Positions 25,427 to 33,255 of a stretch of 64,000 bases of DNA are shown piece after piece. This DNA is from Pseudomonas sp. JAI120 (GTDB lineage Bacteria; Pseudomonadota; Gammaproteobacteria; Pseudomonadales; Pseudomonadaceae). A program made the translations under genes and the position numbers. The notes under the pieces were generated by a model. The model did no database searches, was not told where the DNA came from, and worked only from the letters and a program-made list of their open reading frames with translations. Numbering within the stretch: the first letter of the stretch is position 1; every line of letters begins with the position of its first letter. The stretch is taken from assembly GCF_014207255.1 (NCBI RefSeq), contig NZ_JACHCZ010000007.1, positions 124,001-188,000 of the forward strand. The letters are read 5' to 3'.

Positions 25427-27082
25427 ATGAACCTGCACCAGTTCGCCGAAACCCACGACGTCATCAACCAGCCGCCCTCCCTGGACGGCACCAACCTGTA
25501 CCGCATCGACATGCCCCTGCAAGAATGGTCGCGGCGCTTTGGCGCCGGCTGGGCGCAGGCGCGCATCGATGCATACGGAGCGTTGGCCGGCGGGCCGCTG
25601 ATGGCGGCCGGGTTCCTGGCCAACCAGAACAAACCGCTGTTCAGCAGCCATGACCGGTATGGGCATCGTATCGATCTGGTGGAGTTTCACCCGGCCTACC
25701 ACGAGCTGATGCGCACGGCAGTCGAGCATGGCCTGCCGTCGCTGCCGTGGGCCCATCCACAGTCTGGCGCCCATGTGGCGCGCGCAGCCATGACCTACCT
25801 GCACAGCCAGGCGGAGGCCGGCACCGGCTGCCCACTGACCATGACCTTCGCCTGTGTCCCGGCCCTGCGCTTGCAACCCGACCTGGCGCAGACCTGGCTG
25901 CCGAAAATCCTCAGCACCCAATACGACCCGCGCAATGTCGGCATTGCCCACAAGGCCGGTGTAACCATCGGCATGGCGATGACCGAGAAACAGGGCGGCA
26001 CCGACGTGCGCGCCAACACCACCCGCGCCTATCCAGTGGGCGCGGGCGGGCCCGGGCAAGCCTATGAGCTGGTGGGCCACAAGTGGTTCTGCTCGGCGCC
26101 GATGTGCGATGCCTTCCTGACCCTGGCCCAGACCGACAAAGGCCTGACCTGTTTCCTGCTACCCCGGCACCGCCCGGATGACACCCGCAACGAGTTCTAC
26201 ATCCAGCGCCTGAAAAACAAATTGGGTAACTGCTCCAACGCCTCCAGTGAAGTGGAGTTTCGCGGCGCCCTGGCCTGGATGATCGGCGAAGAGGGGCGTG
26301 GCGTGCCGACCATCATCGAGATGGTTGCCATGACGCGTTTCGATTGCATGGTCGGCTCCAGCGCCTTGATGCGCCAGGCGCTGACCCAGGCCAGTCATCA
26401 TTGCGCCCATCGTCTGGTCGGTGGCCGCGTACTCAGCGAGCAACCTTTGATGCAAAACGTGCTGGCCGACCTGGCCCTGGAAAGCGAAGCCGCGCTGGCC
26501 TTGAGCATGCGCATGGGCTGCGCCCTGGACAACCTGGGCGATGAGCGCGAAGCCAAGTTCGCTCGGCTGGTGACGGCGGTGGGCAAGTATTGGATCTGCA
26601 AGCGCGCCCCGGCGATGATCAACGAAGCCGCCGAATGCATGGGCGGCGCGGGCTACGTGGAGGACAGCATCCTGCCGCGCTTGTACCGTGAGGCACCGGT
26701 GAATTCGACGTGGGAAGGTTCCGGCAATGTGCAATGCCTGGATGTGCTGCGCGCACTGTCCAAGGAGCCCGGCGTGCTGGAAGCGCTGTTTGTCGAACTC
26801 GGTGACGGGCATGGTGATAAGCAACTGGCGCGGCATATCGAACATCTGAAGTCGGCGTTCATGGACACCCAGGACATCCAGTACCGCGCGCGGCAGTTGA
26901 CCGAGGATATTGCCGTGGCGCTGCAGGCCAAGTTGCTGCTGGAGGCCGGTCATGGGACGGTTAGCGATGGTTTTATTACCAGCCGTTTGGGCCAGTCGTC
27001 TGGCCGCGTCTACGGCACCTTGCCGCGTGGCGTCGATGTCGGGGCCATCGTCGCGCGCTCAAGCCCCAATGTATCTGAATAA
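25427..27082 (+). CDS. AidB-like acyl-CoA dehydrogenase
   Basis: A 551-residue flavoprotein; start ATG at 25427 with an AGGAGG Shine-Dalgarno sequence 6 nt upstream. It begins MNLHQFAETHDVINQPPSLD, close to E. coli AidB, and has AMTEKQGGTDVRANTT, HKWFCSAPMCDAFLT and GGAGYVEDSILPRLYREAPV with STWEGSGNVQCLDVLR. AidB belongs to the adaptive response to alkylating agents and binds DNA; its enzymatic role is doubtful. No Ada-type context is visible here, so the link to alkylation is only by family. Confidence 0.85.
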   Translation: MNLHQFAETHDVINQPPSLDGTNLYRIDMPLQEWSRRFGAGWAQARIDAYGALAGGPLMAAGFLANQNKPLFSSHDRYGHRIDLVEFHPAYHELMRTAVEHGLPSLPWAHPQSGAHVARAAMTYLHSQAEAGTGCPLTMTFACVPALRLQPDLAQTWLPKILSTQYDPRNVGIAHKAGVTIGMAMTEKQGGTDVRANTTRAYPVGAGGPGQAYELVGHKWFCSAPMCDAFLTLAQTDKGLTCFLLPRHRPDDTRNEFYIQRLKNKLGNCSNASSEVEFRGALAWMIGEEGRGVPTIIEMVAMTRFDCMVGSSALMRQALTQASHHCAHRLVGGRVLSEQPLMQNVLADLALESEAALALSMRMGCALDNLGDEREAKFARLVTAVGKYWICKRAPAMINEAAECMGGAGYVEDSILPRLYREAPVNSTWEGSGNVQCLDVLRALSKEPGVLEALFVELGDGHGDKQLARHIEHLKSAFMDTQDIQYRARQLTEDIAVALQAKLLLEAGHGTVSDGFITSRLGQSSGRVYGTLPRGVDVGAIVARSSPNVSE

Positions 27083-27094
27083 ACACGGTCCAAA

Positions 27095-27184
27095 TGTGGG
27101 AGGGGGCTTGCTCCCGATGGCTGAGTGTCAGTCAGCCTATCTATAAACTGACCCACCGCTATTGGGAGCAAGCCCCCTCCCACA
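27095..27184. repeat. REPIN
   Basis: Arms TGTGGGAGGGGGCTTGCTCC and GGAGCAAGCCCCCTCCCACA in inverted orientation, 90 bp overall. It lies 13 bp after the AidB-like stop and 94 bp before amn, filling most of the spacer. Confidence 0.87.
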
Positions 27185-27277
27185 GGGATTGCAGCCATCT
27201 TGCGAGGGCACTCCAATTCAAGGTTTGCGTCTGACAGGGATACAGGCAAGATAAAGGCCTGCAAGTCAGAACACAGG

Positions 27278-28750
27278 ATGCTTACCGTGACCGAAGCTTT
27301 TGTTGTCGTTCAAACCGCCGAAGAAGCCGTGGATCGGCTGGCGGCCCTGCATGAGCGGGCTACCGGCGCGCTCAATCAAGCCCTCAAGCAGTACCTCAAG
27401 GACCGCGTCGAACCCGACGCCGAACAACGCGCGCTGTTTCGCTATCCGGAACTGCGCCTGACTTACCACTGCCACGGTGAAGTCCCACAGACTACCCGGG
27501 CGTATGCCAAGGTCCAGTTACCGGGGACCTACAGCGTTACCGTTACTCATCCGGCGGCGTTTCGTAAGTATTTGCTGGAACAACTGGTGCCGCTGATGCA
27601 CGACTTCACCGTGACGGTGGAAGTGGGCGTCAGCCAGCAGAACATTCCGTACCCGTACGTGGTGGAGCAGGGCGACGAACTGGCCGGCTCCGGTGTGACC
27701 GCCGCGACCTTGGCGCGCGTGTTCCCCAGCACCGACCTGTCGGCCGCCACCGACGGCATCGCCGATGGCCTGTACGACTGGGAAAACACCGATCCGCTGC
27801 CCCTGGCGCTATTCGATGCAGCGCGCGTGGACTTTTCCCTGCGTCGGCTGGTGCATTACACCGGCAGCGACTGGCGCCATGTGCAGCCGTGGATCCTGCT
27901 GACCAACTATCACCGCTATGTCGACCAGTTCATCCTGCATGGCCTGGAACAATTGCGCAGCGACCCGCGTTTTATCCGCATGGTGCTGCCGGGCAATGTG
28001 ATCATCGACAAGAGCATGGACCACGGTGAAGCGTCGGCGATTGCCGCGGGCGTGGTGTGGCACCGCTACCAAATGCCGGCCTATCACCTGCAGGCCAGCG
28101 ATGGCCACGGTGTGACCCTGGTGAACATCGGTGTCGGCCCGTCCAACGCCAAGAACATCACCGATCACCTGGCGGTGCTGCGTCCACACTGCTGGCTGAT
28201 GATTGGCCACTGTGGCGGGCTGCGCCAATCCCAGACCATCGGCGACTACGTACTGGCCCACGCCTATATGCGCCGCGACGGGATTCTCGACCGCGTGGTA
28301 CCGCCGAACATCCCGATCCCGGCCCTGGCTGAAGTGCAGATGGCCTTGCAGCAGGCGGCGGCGAATGTCACCGGTGAGAAAGGCGAAGAGCTGAAAAAAC
28401 GCCTGCGTACCGGCACCGTGCTGACCTACGACGACCGCAACTGGGAGCTGCGCTGGGCCCAGGAACGGCCGTTGATCAACCTGTCCCGCGCCGTGGCGGT
28501 GGACATGGAAAGCGGCACCATCGCCGCCCAGGGCTATCGCTTGCGCGTACCGTACGGCACGTTGTTGTGTGTGTCGGACAAGCCGCTGCACAGCGAGATC
28601 AAGCTGCCGGGGTCGGCCAACGCGTTCTACGAACGTGCGGTCAGCCAGCACTTGAAGATCGGCATCGAGGCGGTGGACCTGTTGCGCACCGAACTCAACT
28701 CGCTGCACTCGCGCAAGCTGCGCAGCTTCGACGAGCCGCCGTTCCGCTAA
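27278..28750 (+). CDS. amn: AMP nucleosidase
   Basis: A 490-residue enzyme hydrolysing AMP to adenine and ribose 5-phosphate, controlling adenylate pools. I choose the ATG at 27278 (MLTVTEAFVVVQTAEEAVDR); the upstream extension of the frame is not family-like. The N-terminal regulatory domain is followed by a phosphorylase-type catalytic half with MIGHCGGLRQSQTIGDYVLA, VAVDMESGTIAAQGYR and LLCVSDKPLHSEIKLPG. Its length is normal for the family. Confidence 0.95.
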   Translation: MLTVTEAFVVVQTAEEAVDRLAALHERATGALNQALKQYLKDRVEPDAEQRALFRYPELRLTYHCHGEVPQTTRAYAKVQLPGTYSVTVTHPAAFRKYLLEQLVPLMHDFTVTVEVGVSQQNIPYPYVVEQGDELAGSGVTAATLARVFPSTDLSAATDGIADGLYDWENTDPLPLALFDAARVDFSLRRLVHYTGSDWRHVQPWILLTNYHRYVDQFILHGLEQLRSDPRFIRMVLPGNVIIDKSMDHGEASAIAAGVVWHRYQMPAYHLQASDGHGVTLVNIGVGPSNAKNITDHLAVLRPHCWLMIGHCGGLRQSQTIGDYVLAHAYMRRDGILDRVVPPNIPIPALAEVQMALQQAAANVTGEKGEELKKRLRTGTVLTYDDRNWELRWAQERPLINLSRAVAVDMESGTIAAQGYRLRVPYGTLLCVSDKPLHSEIKLPGSANAFYERAVSQHLKIGIEAVDLLRTELNSLHSRKLRSFDEPPFR

Positions 28751-28768
28751 GCGGTTGGGATGGTCATT

Positions 28769-28807
28769 TAGCGGTCAGGCCACTAGCATTGTCGGTCCTG
28801 ACCGTTA
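28769..28807. repeat. Inverted repeat between amn and rluE
   Basis: TAGCGGTCAGG and CCTGACCGTTA pair over 11 positions (one G-U) around a 17-nt loop, ending 14 nt before the rluE ATG. No T-run follows, so it is not a classical terminator. It could stabilise the amn 3' end or regulate rluE. Confidence 0.4.
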
Positions 28808-28821
28808 GATGTTCCTTTGCC

Positions 28822-29457
28822 ATGTCCCGTCCCACCCGTCCCGATTCGCGCCGCCCCGGTGTGAAACCTCCGTATTCTGCTGCGCGCCGTGTTGCCAAGG
28901 CGCCGCCGGCCGAGCCGAAGTTGATCCTGTTCAATAAACCTTTCGATGTGCTGACCCAGTTCAGCGACGAGGGCGGGCGGGCGACGCTCAAGGACTTTAT
29001 CGATATCCCCGGCATTTACCCGGCCGGTCGCCTGGACCGTGACAGCGAAGGCCTGTTGCTGCTGACCAACGATGGCCAGTTGCAGGCGCGTATTGCCGAC
29101 CCCAAGCACAAGCTGGCGAAAACCTACTGGGTGCAGGTGGAAGGCGAACCCACCGAAGCATTGCTGCAACGCCTGCGCGACGGGGTAGAACTCAACGATG
29201 GCAAAACCTTGCCCGCCGAGGCCCGGCGTTTGGATGAGCCCGAGTTATGGCCGCGCAACCCGCCGGTGCGCTTTCGCAAAAACCTACCGACGTACTGGCT
29301 TGAACTGGTGATTCGAGAGGGGCGTAACCGCCAGGTGCGGCGCATGACCGCCGCCGTGGGCCTGCCGACCTTGCGTCTGGTGCGGGTGCGCATTGGCGAT
29401 TGGACAATCGACGGCCTGGACCAAGGCCAATGGAAGGAAGTACCTGCGCGTTTATAA
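28822..29457 (+). CDS. rluE: 23S rRNA pseudouridine synthase, RluE type
   Basis: A 211-residue RsuA/RluE-family enzyme. The catalytic Asp lies in AGRLDRDSEGLLLLT, with LILFNKPFDVLTQF before it and VIREGRNRQVRRMTAAVG near the end. There is no S4 domain, as expected for RluE (U2457). The N-terminal 30 residues are basic and probably disordered. The 3' end overlaps the convergent DUF2788 gene by 6 bp. Confidence 0.9.
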   Translation: MSRPTRPDSRRPGVKPPYSAARRVAKAPPAEPKLILFNKPFDVLTQFSDEGGRATLKDFIDIPGIYPAGRLDRDSEGLLLLTNDGQLQARIADPKHKLAKTYWVQVEGEPTEALLQRLRDGVELNDGKTLPAEARRLDEPELWPRNPPVRFRKNLPTYWLELVIREGRNRQVRRMTAAVGLPTLRLVRVRIGDWTIDGLDQGQWKEVPARL

Positions 29458-29670
29458 AGCGCCGGACTCGATGAGGCCGATCACCACGCTCTTGATGATG
29501 AACGCGGCCACGCCCAGGCCCAGCACGAAAAACAGGATGAACGAACCAAAGCGCCCGGCCTTGGATTTCTTCGCCAGGTCCCAGACGATAAAGCCCATGA
29601 AAATGATCAGGATAGTGACCAGGCCGGTCATCATCCATTCTTCGAACAGGGCGGGGTCGATGTTGTTCAT
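29452..29670 (-). CDS. DUF2788 small membrane protein
   Basis: A 72-residue protein from the ATG at 29668-29670: MNNIDPALFEEWMMTGLVTI. Two hydrophobic segments (about residues 14-34 and 43-65) predict a two-pass inner-membrane protein. The family is widespread in gammaproteobacteria and of unknown function. Confidence 0.82.
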   Translation of the reverse strand: MNNIDPALFEEWMMTGLVTILIIFMGFIVWDLAKKSKAGRFGSFILFFVLGLGVAAFIIKSVVIGLIESGAL

Positions 29671-29751
29671 GGGCTCTTCCAACGGGGCAGGCGGCAAGTA
29701 TACGGCAGCGTCACAGGTGCAACATTGACCTGGATCGAAGTGCGTTCCAAA

Positions 29752-29840
29752 TGTGGAAGGGGGCTTGCTCCCGATGGCGGTGTGTCAGTCAGCTAATCTG
29801 TGGCTGACACACCGTCATCGAGAGCAAGCCCCCTCCCACA
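29752..29840. repeat. REPIN
   Basis: Arms TGTGGAAGGGGGCTTGCTCC and GAGCAAGCCCCCTCCCACA in inverted orientation. It lies between the DUF2788 start and the Lrp stop, 17 bp from the latter. Confidence 0.86.
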
Positions 29841-29857
29841 GTTGACCTTCACCGATC

Positions 29858-30337
29858 TTAAGTGCGCAGGTGGGTCAGTGGCAGCTCGGTGCTGTTCAAT
29901 ACCTGGTTCAGCACAAAGCTCGAGCGCACGCTGGTCACGCCTTCGATCCGAGTGAGGTGGCCCAGCAGCAGTTTCTGATAGTGGTCCATGTCCGGCACCA
30001 CCACTTTCAACTGATAGTCCGCATCCATCCCGGTGACCAGGCTGCATTCCAGCACCTGGGGCAGGGTGCGGATGGCCGCTTCGAAGTTCTCGAAACGCTC
30101 GGGGGTGTGGCGGTCCATGCCGATCAGCACATAGGCGGTGAGGCTCAGGCCGAGCATCTTGCGGTCGAGCAGGGCGACCTGGCGCGAGATGTAGCCGTCG
30201 TCTTCCAACTGCTTGACCCGGCGCGAGCAGGGCGAAGGCGACAGGCCGATGCGCTCGGCCAACTCCTGGTTGGAGATCCTCGCGTCGCGCTGCAATTCCG
30301 CCAAAATACTCAGGTCGTATCGGTCAAGCTTGCTCAT
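29858..30337 (-). CDS. Lrp/AsnC family transcriptional regulator
   Basis: The 159-residue regulator has an N-terminal winged helix (DRYDLSILAELQRDARIS, then NQELAERIGLSPSPCSRRV) and a C-terminal RAM domain (about 70-150) expected to bind an amino acid. It is a close relative of Lrp by length and motif. Its promoter region carries three CGCAA blocks that may be its own operator. Target genes are not evident; the neighbours are DUF2788 and a divergent secreted-protein gene. Confidence 0.92.
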   Translation of the reverse strand: MSKLDRYDLSILAELQRDARISNQELAERIGLSPSPCSRRVKQLEDDGYISRQVALLDRKMLGLSLTAYVLIGMDRHTPERFENFEAAIRTLPQVLECSLVTGMDADYQLKVVVPDMDHYQKLLLGHLTRIEGVTSVRSSFVLNQVLNSTELPLTHLRT

Positions 30338-30390
30338 CGGGTTGGCCTTTGTCGTAACTATTGCGGTGAATTATCCATGAAGGGTTAAAA

Positions 30391-30430
30391 ATTGCGCAAG
30401 CACTGTTTATTGACGCAATCTTCGCAATCA
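30391..30430. promoter_or_regulatory. Repeated CGCAA blocks upstream of the Lrp gene
   Basis: TTGCGCAA (30392-30399), TTGACGCAA (30410-30418) and TTCGCAA (30421-30427) lie within 40 bp, 54-90 bp in front of the Lrp-type start codon. Phased short repeats are typical of Lrp/AsnC operators, so autoregulation is plausible. Confidence 0.35.
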
Positions 30431-30621
30431 TCTGTCGGGCGCGGGCCTGTATCTTTATCAACAGAATCACCGCCTGGACAACAGTCCACAGCAGCTCGCC
30501 CAATCAGGCGCGCTGCGGCCGCCACCCCAGCAGGGTTGAGCCGGCCTCCAGGCTGCACACTGTCCACAAGGCGGCGTGAGGTGAGCCAACGTCAAAAGCG
30601 TTGAGCATGGACGAAGTTCTC

Positions 30622-30654
30622 AAGGGGTGGCCGACGGGTCACCCCTTTTCTTTT
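30622..30654 (+). terminator. Rho-independent terminator
   Basis: AAGGGGTG (30622-30629) pairs with CACCCCTT (30640-30647), extended by two or three inner pairs (GCC/GGT), and is followed by the run TTTTCTTTT. No annotated gene ends immediately before it. Confidence 0.8.
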
Positions 30655-30767
30655 GCCTTAAGAAAATTGTTCTTGTGACTGATAACCTGTCTCAGAACCG
30701 GGCGAGGCTTTTCCAGTCTCATCTATGAGGCCGGACCTTCCAGGCCCTATCCGCAGTGAGGAATAGC

Positions 30768-31826
30768 ATGAAGCGCATCTGGCGTATGGCAGGTGTAGGT
30801 TTGCTGATGGTCACCGTCGGCACGCAAGTGATGGCCGAAGACCCACGCCCTGAAGGGGGCGGCCAGCATGAAAGAGGGCCGGAGGGCGGTCGGCAAGGTC
30901 AAGGTAACGAACAACCGCGCCCGCAAAATAACCAACCGCGCCCGCAGCCGCAGAACAATCAATCACGGCCGGAAAACAATCAGCCGCGTCCACAGAACCC
31001 GCATTTTGATCGCGCCGAGCAACAACACGGTGGCGGGCAGTGGCAAGGTCGCCCGCAAGGTGCCGAACAGCCTCGGCCAGCCCCGCAGCCTGCGAATAAC
31101 CTGCCGATCCAGGGTCGCCCCGATACCGTGCGCCAGACCCAGGAGCCGCGTCAGGGTTACTACCGTGACATTCCTCGACGCAACGACGACAACCGGAATT
31201 GGGAGGCCGGTGGCCCAGGTTCGCGGCCGGGCTACAACGGGCATCCCAACGACAACCGCTGGCCAGGTCGCCCCGATGGGCATGGCAACGGCTGGGGCCC
31301 TGGCCCGCAGTATCGGCCCGGTTATACCGTCGACCGCTTCCCCGACCGCAATTACCGCGTGCCGTACCGTGGCCAGGATTACTTCTTCTCCGGCGGCTAC
31401 TGGTACCGCCCCCAAGGCCCGCGCTATGTGGTCGTGGCGCCGCCGTATGGCATCCGCGTGCATTACCTGCCGGACTATGCGCGCGAAGTGTGGGTAGGTG
31501 GCTCGCTGTTGTTCCTGGCCGCCGGCGCCTACTACGCCTACGAACAAAACACCCAGCAATACGTGGTGGTGCAACCGCCGACGCAAGTGCCGGCGCCGCA
31601 GCCAGCACCGCAAGGCAATGGCTATGACGTGGTGGCCTATCCCACCAACGGGCAGTCACCGGCGCAAGTGCAGCAGGACGGTTACGACTGTTATCGCTGG
31701 GCGGTGCAACAAAGCGGCTTCGACCCGCAGGCGGTCACCTACGCCCCTGACCCGGCGGTGGTGCAAACCTACCGCCAGGCCCAGGGCAACTGCCTGAGCA
31801 GTCGCGGGTATCAGGTGCAGTACTAG
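30768..31826 (+). CDS. Secreted Gln/Asn/Pro/Arg-rich protein (DUF6515-like)
   Basis: A 352-residue protein with a signal peptide (MKRIWRMAGVGLLMVTVGTQ, cleaved after VMA). Residues 25-110 are low complexity with repeated QPRPQNN-type units; the middle is rich in Gly, Arg and Tyr. The C-terminal half has a hydrophobic stretch (SLLFLAAGAYYAYEQ) and an ordered Cys-containing domain ending CLSSRGYQVQY. The name follows family resemblance; function is unknown. The ATG at 30768 has GTGAGGA upstream. The 3' end overlaps the convergent CDF gene by 4 bp. Confidence 0.8.
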   Translation: MKRIWRMAGVGLLMVTVGTQVMAEDPRPEGGGQHERGPEGGRQGQGNEQPRPQNNQPRPQPQNNQSRPENNQPRPQNPHFDRAEQQHGGGQWQGRPQGAEQPRPAPQPANNLPIQGRPDTVRQTQEPRQGYYRDIPRRNDDNRNWEAGGPGSRPGYNGHPNDNRWPGRPDGHGNGWGPGPQYRPGYTVDRFPDRNYRVPYRGQDYFFSGGYWYRPQGPRYVVVAPPYGIRVHYLPDYAREVWVGGSLLFLAAGAYYAYEQNTQQYVVVQPPTQVPAPQPAPQGNGYDVVAYPTNGQSPAQVQQDGYDCYRWAVQQSGFDPQAVTYAPDPAVVQTYRQAQGNCLSSRGYQVQY

Positions 31827-32716
31827 GCCTTGGCGCCCGTGACCACTTCTCGCGGGTCGGCGTGCACCAGCACTTCGGCGCGCGGGTAGGCTGCGTGAAT
31901 GGCATCGGCGGCCTGGTCGCTGATGCCGTGGGCCACTGACAACGTCAACTCCCCCGGCAACTCCAGGTGCAACTGCACAAACCAGTGGTTGCCCGAGATG
32001 CGCGTGCGCAAGTCATGGGCACCCAGCACCCCCGGCACGCCTCGCGCCAGTTCCAGCATGTGCTGGCTGACGTCCGGCGGCAGTTCCTCGTCCATCAACA
32101 CCGCAAAGCTTTCCTTGGCGATGTGGATCGCGCTCCACAAAATGTAGGCAGCGATGCCCAGGCCGAACCAGGCGTCGACCTGATGAAAGCCCATGCCCGC
32201 CAGCACCAGCGCCACCAGGATGCTGCCGTTGAGCAGCAAGTCTGAGCGATAGTGCAACGAGTCCGCCCGCACGGCATTGGAGCCGGTTTCGCGCACAACC
32301 CGGTGTTGCAGCATCAGCAGCGCCACGGTCAGCACCAGGGAAAACACGATCACCCCAATGCTCAGCCACGGCGCGCCGACCGGTTCCGGATGCTGCATAC
32401 GCTCGTACGCCTGCAAGGCGATCAACACCGCGCTGCCACCAATGAACAACGCCTGGGCCATGCCCGCCAGTGACTCTGCCTTGCCATGGCCGTAACGGTG
32501 ATCGTCATCGGCCGGGCGCAGGGCGTAATGCACTGCCAGCAGGTTCAGCAGCGAGGTCACGCCATCGAGCAGTGAGTCGGTCAACCCGGCGAGCATGCTC
32601 ACCGAGCCGCTGAGCCACCAGGCGATGGCCTTTGTAACGATCAGCGCACAGGCCACGCCCACCGAGGCGCGGGTGGCCAGGCGTAACAGCCGGGCGTGTT
32701 CGGGACTGCTGGTCAT
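31823..32716 (-). CDS. Cation diffusion facilitator (FieF-like)
   Basis: A 297-residue divalent-metal/proton antiporter. Six membrane helices are predicted in residues 15-205; the metal-site motif shows as GLTDSLLDGVTSLLNL and later HYRSDLLLNGSILVAL. A cytoplasmic C-terminal domain (about 210-290) follows. It is FieF-type for iron/zinc by the DxxxD pattern. It lies 9 bp downstream of the neighbouring lipoprotein gene on the same strand. Confidence 0.9.
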   Translation of the reverse strand: MTSSPEHARLLRLATRASVGVACALIVTKAIAWWLSGSVSMLAGLTDSLLDGVTSLLNLLAVHYALRPADDDHRYGHGKAESLAGMAQALFIGGSAVLIALQAYERMQHPEPVGAPWLSIGVIVFSLVLTVALLMLQHRVVRETGSNAVRADSLHYRSDLLLNGSILVALVLAGMGFHQVDAWFGLGIAAYILWSAIHIAKESFAVLMDEELPPDVSQHMLELARGVPGVLGAHDLRTRISGNHWFVQLHLELPGELTLSVAHGISDQAADAIHAAYPRAEVLVHADPREVVTGAKA

Positions 32717-32725
32717 AAACGTTCC

Positions 32726-33145
32726 TTAGCCGGCGGGTTGCAGGCCCAGGGACGCCAGTTGTTGCACGCTGCCCTTGAACTGGATCATGCGCGGGTCGTC
32801 CAGCGGCAGGGTGCGGCCGGTTTCCTTCTGGATGATGCTTTGCAGCTTGGCGTTGTCGACCTTGCCGTCGGCGCCGATGGCTTCGTGGAGTTTTTCCGGG
32901 GCGACCTGGGCAGTCTTGCCGGGTTCGAAATAGATCGCGCCCGTGGCGAAGTCGACGCCGAACGCGATCAAGCCAGGGATCACGTAGAACAACAGGCCTA
33001 CGGCATCGAGCACGGCAATGGTCGGGTCGATCTTGCCGTCGATCTGGCCACGGCGGTCCGGGTAGAAAATCGAACCGCAGGCCGTCAGTTGGCTCAGCAG
33101 GGTGATGGCGAGGACACCGCCGATGACACGGGAAGCGATACGCAT
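32726..33145 (-). CDS. Predicted lipoprotein, unknown function
   Basis: A 139-residue protein starting at the ATG at 33143-33145. The signal sequence ends in LTACGS (lipobox). A hydrophobic stretch AVLDAVGLLFYVIPGLIAFG (about residues 44-63) follows a DGKIDPTI segment; the C-terminus is soluble. It is conserved beside the CDF gene and hrpB in Pseudomonas, as I recall. Confidence 0.8.
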   Translation of the reverse strand: MRIASRVIGGVLAITLLSQLTACGSIFYPDRRGQIDGKIDPTIAVLDAVGLLFYVIPGLIAFGVDFATGAIYFEPGKTAQVAPEKLHEAIGADGKVDNAKLQSIIQKETGRTLPLDDPRMIQFKGSVQQLASLGLQPAG

Positions 33146-33255
33146 GGAGACTCTCCTGAACACGGTTGATACGGGACTATATAGCACTGCCATTGAGACC
33201 AGCGTCGGCATCCGGCAGTTCGCCGTTATACTCGCCGCTCTGCTTTGGAGCCAGT

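Larger units (their letters stand above)
30338..30767. other. 430-bp intergenic region, possible small RNA
   Basis: Between the divergent Lrp and DUF6515 genes lies a stretch with no credible coding frame that ends in a strong intrinsic terminator on the plus strand (30622-30654). That terminator stands 113 bp before the next ORF, so it must end a transcript that starts inside this spacer. This suggests a non-coding RNA of roughly 150-250 nt. I do not recognise it as RsmX/Y/Z, 6S, tmRNA, 4.5S or RNase P RNA. Confidence 0.4.

Noticed and set aside
30338..30654. Identification of the spacer RNA as RsmX/Y/Z
   Set aside because: Those RNAs carry many GGA motifs in loops; here I see only two scattered GGA trinucleotides (CTGGAC, ATGGAC).
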